Assembly: GCA_900540045.1 (NCBI GenBank)
Contig: UQEF01000024.1
Span: 1 to 33,494 of the forward strand
DNA from: an uncultured Eubacteriales bacterium
GTDB lineage: Bacteria > Bacillota > Clostridia > Christensenellales > Aristaeellaceae
Reading direction: 5' to 3'
Length of the DNA: 33,494 nucleotides
The stretch's first letter is position 1. Every line of letters begins with the position of its first letter. Positions 23,194 to 30,963 of this stretch are shown here, one piece after another. Made by a program: the position numbers and the translations under genes. The notes under the pieces are model-generated. The model worked only from the letters and a program-made list of their open reading frames with translations, was not told the DNA's origin and made no database searches.

Positions 23194-23991
23194 TTGGAGG
23201 CGACGATTCAGGGCTGCCGCATCTTTTACCGCTATACGAAAGCGGAGAAGGCAAACGGCTCCACCATTTTGCTCCTGCACGGCTGGGGGTGCGACGGCTC
23301 CATTTTTTCGTTTATCGAAAAAGGACTCAGCGAGCAGGCCGACGTGCTCACGGTGGATTTTCCCGGCCACGGTCAGAGCGGTGAACCGCCGGTGCCCTGG
23401 GGGGTTCCCGAATACGCCGGGCAGATTGCCGGGCTGCTTGAATCGCTTTCCATTGCGAAGGTGCGCGTGGTGGCGCATTCCTTCGGCGGCCGCGTCGCCG
23501 TCTACCTTGCCTCGCATCGCCCGGAAATGGTGGAGCAAATGGTCCTTACCGGAGCCGCCGGCATACGTAAACCGCTGACGGAAACGCAGAAAAAACGCCA
23601 GGCCCGCTTTAAGCGAATGAACGCCATACTCAATGCGCTCAAGCGGCTGCGCCTGCTGCGCGCAATGGTGGAGCGCTGGCAGGCCGCGCTTCGCAGGCGG
23701 TATGGCTCCGCTGACTATGCGCGGCTGAATGAAAACATGCGCAGGACTTTTTCCAAGGTGATCTCACAGGATCTGTATCCGTTTCTGAAGGACATTCAGG
23801 CCCCCACTTTGCTGATTTGGGGCAGCGAGGACACCGAAACGCCGCTCTGGATGGGGGAACAGATAGAGAAAGCCATTCCCGATGCGGGCCTGGTGGTGTT
23901 TGAAGGCCGGACGCATTTTGCATTTATCGAGGAATGGCAGCGCTTCCTGACAATTGTCAGGCAATTCTTTTGGGGAGGTCAGACGGCATGA
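23194..23991 (+). CDS. Alpha/beta hydrolase
   Basis: A 265-residue alpha/beta-hydrolase fold protein. LLLHGWGCDG is the oxyanion-hole loop, HSFGG holds nucleophile Ser96, GSEDTETP offers Asp213 and GRTHFAF offers His241, so the triad is complete. It has no signal peptide, so it acts in the cytoplasm. It starts at a TTG with GAAGGGTGG upstream. Its stop overlaps the start of the membrane-anchored Mur ligase (ATGA), so the two are made together, suggesting a role in envelope precursor chemistry. The substrate is unknown. Confidence 0.85.
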   Translation: MEATIQGCRIFYRYTKAEKANGSTILLLHGWGCDGSIFSFIEKGLSEQADVLTVDFPGHGQSGEPPVPWGVPEYAGQIAGLLESLSIAKVRVVAHSFGGRVAVYLASHRPEMVEQMVLTGAAGIRKPLTETQKKRQARFKRMNAILNALKRLRLLRAMVERWQAALRRRYGSADYARLNENMRRTFSKVISQDLYPFLKDIQAPTLLIWGSEDTETPLWMGEQIEKAIPDAGLVVFEGRTHFAFIEEWQRFLTIVRQFFWGGQTA

Positions 23992-25607
23992 ATCTGGCAA
24001 CGCCGCTCCTTCGCTGGCTCACGCTGCTTTCTCCGGTGTGCTGCTGCCTGTTCGCCGCACGCGGAATCCTGCATTTTTTTCAGCTGGAAAGCTATCAGTT
24101 TCCGGGGTATTTTCGTTCGCTAAAGCGCAACCGGGTTCACAGCCTGCTGCCGGGTCTGTGTGTAACGGTGACCGTGCTGGTCCTGCTGTACGGGTTTGAT
24201 GTGCTGGCGCTGCGCGGAGAAGCCCGGTGGACCGGGATCCTTGCGGCAGTGCTGCTTCTGCCCCTGTCGGCAGGCGCTGGCCTGGTGATTGGCAGGGCGT
24301 TTTCGCCGCGCCGCGCCAAAAAGAAATTTGTGATTACCGGCCGGGTCAAACGGCTGTATGTGGTCTTTTTTTTGGTGATGACGGGCATCAGCGCGCTGTG
24401 TGCCGCCACGCCCTGGGCGGTTCTGCCTGCGCTGTGGCCGCTGGCGCTGCCGCTGGTGGTGGCCCTGAGCGGCCTTTTGGCCTGGCCGATTGAAAAGGCG
24501 ATCAGCGAATGCTATTTCCGCGACGCGCGCCGGAAGCTGCTTGCCAATCCCAGACTGGTGCGCATCGGCATTACGGGCAGTTATGGCAAAACGTCGGTCA
24601 AACACATTTTGGGCGCCATCCTGAGCGAAAAATATCCCACGCTTATTACGCCTGCCAGCTTCAATACGCCCATGGGCGTGACCCGTGCCATCCGGGAGAA
24701 GCTCACGCCCTCCCATCAGGTGTTTGTGGGGGAAATGGGCGCGCGGCATGTGGGGGACATCAAGGAGATGTGCCGGCTGGTACATCCCACCATCGGCATC
24801 ATTACCTCGGTGGGACCGCAGCACCTGGAAACCTTCAAAACCATTGAACGCGTTGCATCCACCAAGTATGAGCTGATCGAGGCCCTGCCAGCGGAGGGGT
24901 CCCACGCCTATTTCTATGACGACGGCGCCTATGTACGGAAGATGTACGACCGTACGCAGAAGCCCAAGACGCTTTGCGGCCGGGACCCCGCCACCTGTGA
25001 TTGCTGGTGTGACGAGGTGAGCGTATCCGCGGAGGGAAGCCGATTCATGCTGCATATCCGCGGAGCAGGCAGCGTAGAGTGTCATACCCGGCTGCTGGGC
25101 GAGCATAATATCCAGAATATTCTTCTGGCCGCGGCTGTCGCCTCCGATCTGGGGCTTACGCTGCGCCAGATCGCCCATGGCGTGGAGAAACTGGCTCCCA
25201 TCAAACACCGTCTGGAGCTGCTCAGCCATCCCGGCAACTTCACCATCATCAACGACGCCTTCAATTCCAATCCCGTGGGCGCAAAGGCCGCGCTGGAGGT
25301 GCTCAGGAGCTTTCCTGCGCGCCGCATCATCATCACTCCCGGCATGGTGGAGCTGGGCGAGCGCGAAACGGAATACAACCGCGAATTTGGCCGGGAGATG
25401 GCGGCCTGTGTGGATATCGCCATCATCGTGGGCAAAAACCGCGCCCTGCCCATCATTGAGGGGCTGAAGGAGGCCGGGTTCCCGGAAGGGAATATTCATC
25501 GTGTGGACAGCCTGGATGATTCCACCCGCCTGCTTCACAGCCTGGTCCGTCCCACGGATACGGTTCTGTATGAAAACGACCTTCCCGATCACTATCAGGA
25601 AGCCTGA
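23988..25607 (+). CDS. murF: Membrane-anchored MurF-like Mur ligase
   Basis: A 539-residue protein. Residues 1-~170 hold about five membrane helices (8-30, 52-72, 82-102, 123-141, 145-165). The Mur ligase core then begins: ATP loop GITGSYGKTS (194-203), SFNTPMGVTRAIREK, GEMGARHVGDIKEM, GIITSVGPQHLETF, and the LLGEHNIQNILLAAAVA and NDAFNSNPVGAKAALE segments, all MurF-like. MurF adds D-Ala-D-Ala to UDP-MurNAc-tripeptide, and a D-Ala-D-Ala ligase gene follows 15 bases later, which fits. The usual soluble N-terminal substrate domain of MurF is replaced by the membrane block, so substrate choice or location may differ from standard MurF. The start at 23988 follows GGGGAGG and overlaps the hydrolase stop. 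Confidence 0.85.
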   Translation: MNLATPLLRWLTLLSPVCCCLFAARGILHFFQLESYQFPGYFRSLKRNRVHSLLPGLCVTVTVLVLLYGFDVLALRGEARWTGILAAVLLLPLSAGAGLVIGRAFSPRRAKKKFVITGRVKRLYVVFFLVMTGISALCAATPWAVLPALWPLALPLVVALSGLLAWPIEKAISECYFRDARRKLLANPRLVRIGITGSYGKTSVKHILGAILSEKYPTLITPASFNTPMGVTRAIREKLTPSHQVFVGEMGARHVGDIKEMCRLVHPTIGIITSVGPQHLETFKTIERVASTKYELIEALPAEGSHAYFYDDGAYVRKMYDRTQKPKTLCGRDPATCDCWCDEVSVSAEGSRFMLHIRGAGSVECHTRLLGEHNIQNILLAAAVASDLGLTLRQIAHGVEKLAPIKHRLELLSHPGNFTIINDAFNSNPVGAKAALEVLRSFPARRIIITPGMVELGERETEYNREFGREMAACVDIAIIVGKNRALPIIEGLKEAGFPEGNIHRVDSLDDSTRLLHSLVRPTDTVLYENDLPDHYQEA

Positions 25608-25622
25608 CTGGAGGAACTGGAT

Positions 25623-26831
25623 ATGAGCAAGATTCAACTGGGTGTGATGTTCGGCAGCAGAAGTTGCGAGCACGAGGTGTCCATCATCAGCGCCGTTCAG
25701 CTCATGCGAGCCGCCGACCGCCAGATCTATGACGTCATCCCCATCTATATCAGCAAAAAGGGCGAATGGTTCACCGGTGACGCGCTGCTTGAGATCTCCG
25801 CCTATACGCCCTTTGACGAAAGCCGCAAAGGCGTGGTGCGCGTCAATCTGGATATCACCGCCGGGTCCGGCGCGCTGACGCGCCTGGAGCACGGCAAGGG
25901 ATTGCTGGGCAAGGACCGCGAGGTGATCGTAGCCCGGCTGGACTGCGTGATCCCCGTATTCCATGGCATGCACGGTGAGGACGGCACCATTCAGGGACTT
26001 CTGGAGCTGTGCAACATCCCCTATGCCTCCTCCGGCGTGGGCGCGAGCGCCATGGGCATGGATAAGGTCTATATGAAGCAGTTTTTCCGCGGCGCGGGGT
26101 ACCCGGTGCTGCCGAGCTGCTGGTTTCTGCGCCGCGTCTGGGATGAGGACCCCAGGGCCGTTGTGGACCAGATCGAGAAAGAACTGTCCTATCCTGTGTT
26201 CGTGAAACCGGCTTCGCTGGGTTCCTCCATCGGTGTGAGCAAGGCAAAGGACCGCGCCACTTTGGAAGAAGCGCTGAAGCTGGCCTTTGAATTCGACCGC
26301 AAGGTGCTGGTGGAAAAGGGACTGGACGATCCGCTGGAGCTGAACTGTTCCGTTTTGGGCTATGACGGAAAGGCACAGGCCAGCGAAATTGAAATGCCCG
26401 TTTCCGGCGGTGAACTGCTCACCTTCATGGATAAATACATGGCCGGCAGCTCCACCAAGGGCATGGCCTCGCTCAAGCGCGTTCTGCCCGCGCCTATTGA
26501 ACCGGAGCTGCGCGATAAAATCCGCGCCCTTTCCCTGGATATCTTCAACGACATGGACTGCAAAGGGGTGGTGCGCATCGACTACATGTACGACGCCGCC
26601 TCCGACGGCCTGTACATCACCGAAATCAACACCATCCCCGGCTCGCTGGCCTTCTATCTGTGGGAGGCCGGTGGCATGCCCTACAGCAGGCTGATTGACG
26701 AGATGGTCCGCTGCGCCATGGAGGCGCAAAAGGACAAGGACGACAGCAACTACGCCTATTCTTCCGACATTCTGAGCAACATATCGCTGGGGGGCAAGGC
26801 GGGAAGCAAAGCAGGGCTGAAAAACGCCTGA
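25623..26831 (+). CDS. ddl: D-alanine--D-alanine ligase
   Basis: A 402-residue ATP-grasp ligase joining two D-alanines for the peptidoglycan stem. CEHEVSIISA (15-24) is the first substrate loop, then GMHGEDGTIQGLLEL, YASSGVGASAMGMDK, the ATP segment VFVKPASLGSSIGVS, and the metal site ITEINTIPGS. The omega-loop region reads FMDKYMAG...KGMAS, keeping a Lys-Tyr as in D-Ala-D-Ala ligases, which argues against a D-lactate-forming vancomycin-resistance ligase. It is longer than typical Ddl (~310-370), with an extra C-terminal tail rich in Ser, Gly and Lys. GGAGG precedes the ATG. Confidence 0.92.
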   Translation: MSKIQLGVMFGSRSCEHEVSIISAVQLMRAADRQIYDVIPIYISKKGEWFTGDALLEISAYTPFDESRKGVVRVNLDITAGSGALTRLEHGKGLLGKDREVIVARLDCVIPVFHGMHGEDGTIQGLLELCNIPYASSGVGASAMGMDKVYMKQFFRGAGYPVLPSCWFLRRVWDEDPRAVVDQIEKELSYPVFVKPASLGSSIGVSKAKDRATLEEALKLAFEFDRKVLVEKGLDDPLELNCSVLGYDGKAQASEIEMPVSGGELLTFMDKYMAGSSTKGMASLKRVLPAPIEPELRDKIRALSLDIFNDMDCKGVVRIDYMYDAASDGLYITEINTIPGSLAFYLWEAGGMPYSRLIDEMVRCAMEAQKDKDDSNYAYSSDILSNISLGGKAGSKAGLKNA

Positions 26832-26849
26832 GGCGCACAAAGGAGCACT

Positions 26850-28733
26850 ATGGCAGAATTATCGCAGATCAAAGACCCGGCGGATATTCGCGGCCTGTCT
26901 CGTGAGGAATGCGAGGAGCTGGCGGACGATATCCGCACGAAGATCATTCAGACGGTATCGCAAAACGGCGGCCACCTCTCTTCCAATCTGGGGATGGTGG
27001 AGATCACGCTGGCGCTGCACCGGGTATTTGACACGCCAAAGGACAAAATCCTCTTTGATGTGGGGCATCAGGCCTATGCCCATAAGCTGATTACGGGACG
27101 TTACGAAGCCTTCGACACGTTGCGTACCTATGGCGGCCTGTCGGGCTTTCCCCGCCGGTGCGAAAGCGTGTACGACTGCTTTGAGGCCGGGCATGCGTCC
27201 ACAGCCATTTCCGCCGCGCTGGGTTTCGCGCGCGCGCGCGATGCGCGGGGAGAAAAGCACCATGTGGTGGCTGTGGTGGGGGATGGCGCCCTGACGGGCG
27301 GCATGTGCTATGAGGCGCTCAACGACTGCGGCAATTCCAAAACCCGGCTGATTCTGGTGCTCAACGACAATGAAATGTCCATTGCGCAGAATGTGGGCGC
27401 TCTGAGCAAGCACCTCTCCAGCCTGCGTGCCAGCGTAGGCTGGAACAGCACCAAAAAGCGCGTCAAAAGCCGCCTGAACCGCATTCCGGTTCTGGGCCGG
27501 CCGCTCTACCGCCTCATCCACACCACCAAGCGGATGATCAAGAGCATCTTTGTGGACGAGGGATTTTTTTCTGCGCTGGGCTTTCGCTATCTGGGTCCCA
27601 TTGATGGAAACAACCTGGCCGCGGTAGAAAACATGCTCAGACAGGCCAAGCAGCTCGATGAACCCGTGGTGATTCACTGCGCGACGAAAAAGGGGTATGG
27701 CTACAATCGCGCTGAGCGCCGTCCGGAGGCTTTTCACGGCATCCCGCCCTTTCTGGTGGAAACCGGAGAGGTCAGCGGCGGCAGCCGGCAGGCCAACGGT
27801 GAGGTGGCCATGCGTACCCTCATTGATCTGGCGCGTCAGGATGAGCGCATTGTAGCGGTTACGGCTGCCATGCCGCTGGGCACCTGCACGCATCTGTTTG
27901 AGCAGGCGTTTCCCAGCCGGCATTTCGATGTGGGCATTGCCGAGGAACACGCCGTCACGCTGTGCGCGGGCATGGCTTCGGGGGGATTGAGGCCGTTTTT
28001 CTTCGTATACTCCACCTTTTTGCAGCGCGGATACGATCAGGTGCTGCATGATGTGTGCATTCAGAACCTGCCTGTTGTGCTCATGCTGGACCGGGCCGGC
28101 ATCTCCAACGAGGATGGCCAGTCCCATCAGGGACTGTATGATTTTGCCTACCTGCGCCACATTCCCAACATGACGGTACTGGCACCCGCCGACGCGGCCG
28201 AGCTGGAGGCCATGATTCCGGCGGCGCTGCGGTTGGGCGCTCCCTGCGCCATCCGCTACCCCAAAAACGCCGAATGTCTGCCGGACGGCTATGCGGTTGA
28301 CGGGTTTGAAATCGGATGCTGGCAATCGCTTCGTCGCGGCGGGGATGCGGCACTTGTGGCCACGGGTACGATGACGGCGGCGGCGCTTCGTGTGGCGGAC
28401 CGGCTGGAGGCTGAGGACATCCGCCTCACGGTGGTCAATGCCTCTACCGTCAAGCCGCTGGACGGCGCGTGTCTGGATGCGCTGTTCGCCCGGAACATTC
28501 CGATCCTGACGCTGGAGGAACATGTGGCGATGGGCGGCTTTGGAAGCGCGGTGCTGGAATACGCAGCCGCCGTTGGCGCAGCCGTGCGCATCCGCACGCT
28601 GGCTGTGGGGGATTTCTTCGTGCCGCATGGCGATCACGCCCATTTGCTCAAGGACGTGGGCCTGGATGATGAAAGCATTGCCCAAGCGGTGCGCACTACG
28701 GTCAGAGAGGCGGGCGTGTGCAGTGTCCGATAA
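26850..28733 (+). CDS. dxs: 1-deoxy-D-xylulose-5-phosphate synthase
   Basis: A 627-residue thiamine diphosphate enzyme, first step of the MEP isoprenoid pathway (pyruvate + glyceraldehyde-3-phosphate). GGHLSSNLGMVEIT (40-53), DVGHQAYAHKL, the ThDP-binding GDGALTGG (144-151) with NDNEMSIAQNVG, GPIDGNN, and in the second half IAEEHAV and DRAGISNEDGQSHQG are all in place. Length is normal. It lies 18 bases after ddl behind AAAGGAG and overlaps the tlyA start by 11 bases. Confidence 0.96.
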   Translation: MAELSQIKDPADIRGLSREECEELADDIRTKIIQTVSQNGGHLSSNLGMVEITLALHRVFDTPKDKILFDVGHQAYAHKLITGRYEAFDTLRTYGGLSGFPRRCESVYDCFEAGHASTAISAALGFARARDARGEKHHVVAVVGDGALTGGMCYEALNDCGNSKTRLILVLNDNEMSIAQNVGALSKHLSSLRASVGWNSTKKRVKSRLNRIPVLGRPLYRLIHTTKRMIKSIFVDEGFFSALGFRYLGPIDGNNLAAVENMLRQAKQLDEPVVIHCATKKGYGYNRAERRPEAFHGIPPFLVETGEVSGGSRQANGEVAMRTLIDLARQDERIVAVTAAMPLGTCTHLFEQAFPSRHFDVGIAEEHAVTLCAGMASGGLRPFFFVYSTFLQRGYDQVLHDVCIQNLPVVLMLDRAGISNEDGQSHQGLYDFAYLRHIPNMTVLAPADAAELEAMIPAALRLGAPCAIRYPKNAECLPDGYAVDGFEIGCWQSLRRGGDAALVATGTMTAAALRVADRLEAEDIRLTVVNASTVKPLDGACLDALFARNIPILTLEEHVAMGGFGSAVLEYAAAVGAAVRIRTLAVGDFFVPHGDHAHLLKDVGLDDESIAQAVRTTVREAGVCSVR

Positions 28734-29532
28734 GCTGCGGGTGGATCAGGCGCTGGTGCGGCAGGGGCTGGCCTCCAGCCGTGAAAAGGCCCAGGCGCTT
28801 ATCATGGCGGGGCAGGTCTACCGCCGGGAGGTCAAGGTTCTCAAGCCCTCTGAAAAGGTGGAGGAGGGCGAAGCACTGACGGTACGCGGCCATGCGCACC
28901 CCTTTGTGGGCCGTGGGGCGCTCAAGCTGGATAAAGCGCTGCGCGTGTTTGGCGCGGATGTGAGAGATACGGTAGCCATGGATATTGGCGCGGCTACCGG
29001 CGGGTTCACGGACGTGCTTTTGCAAAACGGCGCCCGGCACGTGTACGCCATTGACGTGGGCTATGGCCAGCTGGATTGGAAAATTCGCAACGATGCCCGT
29101 GTAACCGTGTTGGAACGGACCAACGCACGCTATCTGACCCATGCCGAGGTGCCCTGCGTGCCGGATATCACGGTGATGGATGTTTCCTTTATTTCTGTTC
29201 GTCTCATTCTGCCGGTGGCAGCGGAGCTGATGGAGCACCGGGGGCGGTTTTACATCCTTATCAAGCCGCAGTTTGAGGCGGGAAAGGAAAACGTGGGGAA
29301 GAAGGGCGTTGTGCGCGACCCACGCATTCACCGGCAGGTGGTGGAAGAAATCGCCGCTTTCACCCCCAGCTTTGGTTACCTCATGGCACAGGTGGATTTT
29401 TCGCCGGTCACGGGGCCGGAGGGCAATATCGAATATATCGCAGAGCTGCTTCCCGACGCGTCCGGAGCGTCTGCGGTGACGCAGGAGCGTATCGCGCAGG
29501 TGGTGGAGCAGGCCCACGCGACATTGAACTGA
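28723..29532 (+). CDS. tlyA: TlyA family rRNA 2'-O-methyltransferase
   Basis: A 269-residue protein: an S4 RNA-binding domain (~4-60, RVDQALVRQGLASSREKAQAL) followed by an RrmJ-type methyltransferase with the SAM motif DIGAATGGFTD (87-97), DVSFISVRL and LIKPQFEAG. TlyA methylates ribosomal RNA cytidines and is often annotated as hemolysin. It starts at a GTG (28723) inside the end of dxs, giving the usual opening DKLRVDQALV; GAGAGG lies about 12 bases upstream. A much earlier in-frame ATG (28522) runs through dxs and is rejected. The dxs-tlyA-nadK-argR-recN order is conserved in Clostridia. Confidence 0.93.
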   Translation: MSDKLRVDQALVRQGLASSREKAQALIMAGQVYRREVKVLKPSEKVEEGEALTVRGHAHPFVGRGALKLDKALRVFGADVRDTVAMDIGAATGGFTDVLLQNGARHVYAIDVGYGQLDWKIRNDARVTVLERTNARYLTHAEVPCVPDITVMDVSFISVRLILPVAAELMEHRGRFYILIKPQFEAGKENVGKKGVVRDPRIHRQVVEEIAAFTPSFGYLMAQVDFSPVTGPEGNIEYIAELLPDASGASAVTQERIAQVVEQAHATLN

Positions 29533-29544
29533 ACACAGGACCAT

Positions 29545-29580
29545 TCTGCATAAACATGCATTCTTGCATATTTATGCAGA
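29545..29580. promoter_or_regulatory. Tandem ARG-box-like operator sites
   Basis: Two 14-base palindromes of the form TGCAT-N4-ATGCA lie at 29547-29560 and 29565-29578, 18 bases apart, and together form a nearly perfect dyad from 29544 to 29581. TGCAT-N4-ATGCA is the core of the ARG box known for the Mycobacterium tuberculosis arginine repressor, and argR is in the operon they precede. The second site covers the -35 of the nadK promoter. Confidence 0.65.
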
Positions 29581-29592
29581 ATGTGCTATACT
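29564..29592 (+). promoter_or_regulatory. Promoter of nadK-argR-recN
   Basis: TTGCAT (29564-29569), 17 bases, then TATACT (29587-29592), 28 bases before the nadK ATG. The -35 lies inside the second ARG-box-like palindrome. Confidence 0.72.
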
Positions 29593-29619
29593 ATGCGCGG
29601 AAAGGCGGGGAAGCCGCAA

Positions 29620-30462
29620 ATGAGATCAGTCTACATGCTCATGCACCAGCGAAAGCCGGATGCAAACGGGCTTGCGACGCGGGTGTTGCAGGCGCTGAAA
29701 CATGCGCACATCGCGGTCGCGGCCGAACCCTGGATCCGGGAGCGGCTCGATGAAGAAGCCCTTGCGTCCCTGTCCGAATTGACGCCGGAGCAGTGCGAGG
29801 CGGTCCTTTCCGTCGGCGGCGACGGCACGCTGCTGCGTGCCAACGCGCTGGCTGTCCGTTGCAACCTGCCTCTGCTGGGCGTCAACGTAGGGCGGGTGGG
29901 GTTTCTGACGGAGGTAGAACTGGACAGGCTGGAAGAAGCCTGTGCGCGCCTGGCCAATGATGAATACACTCTGGAGACGCGCATGATGCTCAAAGCCTCC
30001 ATGGGGGACCGCACGGATTACGCCCTCAATGACGTGGTGCTCAGCCGCGGCGGCTATTCCCGCCTGATCGGCGTCAATGCCTGGGTGGACGGGGACCGGG
30101 TCGGCCCCTTCATCGCGGACGGGCTGATCGTATCCACGCCCACGGGCTCGACGGGCTACTCCCTGTCGGCGGGCGGACCGCTGGTCTGTCCGGAGGTGGA
30201 GTGCATGGTGCTCACGCCCATCTGCGCCCACTCGCTGCAGCACAGGCCCGTGGTCACCTCGGCTACCCAGACCATCACGGTGCGGTTGGATGGGGGATAC
30301 AGCGCCATGGTGTCCGTAGATGGCCGAAAACCTTGGGGATTTTCCAGCGGCCAGACGCTGACCATCACAAAGGCGGAGCATGCGGCGCGTTTTATCCGGC
30401 TGGGCTCCAAAAGTTTTTTCAATACGATTCGAATCAAACTGTCCGAATGGACCCGTTCATAA
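29620..30462 (+). CDS. nadK: NAD kinase
   Basis: A 280-residue cytoplasmic kinase making NADP+ from NAD+. The catalytic GGDGT (66-70) with LLRAN, GVNVGRVGFLTE, the DGLIVSTPTGSTGYSLSAGGPL loop and PICAHSLQHRPVV are all present. The start at 29620 gives the usual short N-terminus; the in-frame ATG at 29581 lies at the promoter -10 and cannot be transcribed from it. It is first in the operon with argR (15 bases later) and recN. Confidence 0.94.
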   Translation: MRSVYMLMHQRKPDANGLATRVLQALKHAHIAVAAEPWIRERLDEEALASLSELTPEQCEAVLSVGGDGTLLRANALAVRCNLPLLGVNVGRVGFLTEVELDRLEEACARLANDEYTLETRMMLKASMGDRTDYALNDVVLSRGGYSRLIGVNAWVDGDRVGPFIADGLIVSTPTGSTGYSLSAGGPLVCPEVECMVLTPICAHSLQHRPVVTSATQTITVRLDGGYSAMVSVDGRKPWGFSSGQTLTITKAEHAARFIRLGSKSFFNTIRIKLSEWTRS

Positions 30463-30477
30463 GGAGCGTTGAAGCAA

Positions 30478-30930
30478 ATGAAGTCTGCAAGGCAAATTGC
30501 CATTTTGGAAATCATTGCGGAAAAAAGCATCGAAACACAGGAGGATCTGGCCGATGCGCTGCGCCTTCGGGGCTTTCAGGTCACGCAGGCCACCGTTTCG
30601 AGGGACATCAAGGAGCTGAGGCTGGTCAAAGCACTCGCTCCTGATGGCACCTACCGGTACGCCACTGCCGAAAAGGGCGAAAACGGGCTGAATGAACGGC
30701 TGATCCGCATGTTCAGCGAAACGGTCGTCAGCATGGTCAGCGCCTACAATCAAATCATCATTCGCACGCTGCCGGCCAGCGCCAACATCGCTGCGGAGAC
30801 CATCGACAGCCTGCAATGGCCCGAAGTGCTGGGCACAATTGCCGGCGACAACACCATTTTGATGATCGTGCGCTCTGTCGAGGAGGTACGGCCGGTCATG
30901 GAGCGGCTTAACGCCATGATTCGACGGTAG
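30478..30930 (+). CDS. argR: Arginine repressor ArgR
   Basis: A 150-residue hexameric repressor controlling arginine synthesis and breakdown. The N-terminal winged helix holds QEDLADALRLRGFQVTQATVSRDIKELRLVK, with the diagnostic SRD (41-43). The C-terminal oligomerisation/arginine domain ends with GTIAGDNTILMIV; the second Asp of the common GDDTI arginine site is Asn125 here. The ATG at 30478 is used because AAGGAG (30461-30466) lies 11 bases upstream; a TTG at 30469 is too close. Two ARG-box-like sites before nadK suggest it controls its own operon. Confidence 0.94.
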   Translation: MKSARQIAILEIIAEKSIETQEDLADALRLRGFQVTQATVSRDIKELRLVKALAPDGTYRYATAEKGENGLNERLIRMFSETVVSMVSAYNQIIIRTLPASANIAAETIDSLQWPEVLGTIAGDNTILMIVRSVEEVRPVMERLNAMIRR

Positions 30931-30963
30931 GCACCCGAAAAATGGGGAAAGGAGATACGGCCT

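Noticed and set aside
23946..23961. Perfect 16-base palindrome CCTGACAATTGTCAGG near the end of the hydrolase gene
   Set aside because: It lies inside coding sequence, and about 0.5 such palindromes are expected by chance; no regulator or promoter context supports a function.
25623..26831. Vancomycin-resistance-type D-Ala-D-Lac ligase
   Set aside because: The omega-loop region keeps a Lys-Tyr as in D-Ala-D-Ala ligases, and no vanH, vanX or two-component genes are nearby.
24120..26840. A 906-codon open frame on the minus strand opposite the Mur ligase and ddl
   Set aside because: It is a GC-rich shadow: low-complexity His/Gln/Arg-rich composition, no motif, no ribosome binding site, fully opposite well-supported genes. 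The same applies to the minus frames at 19456-21819 and 6568-8775.
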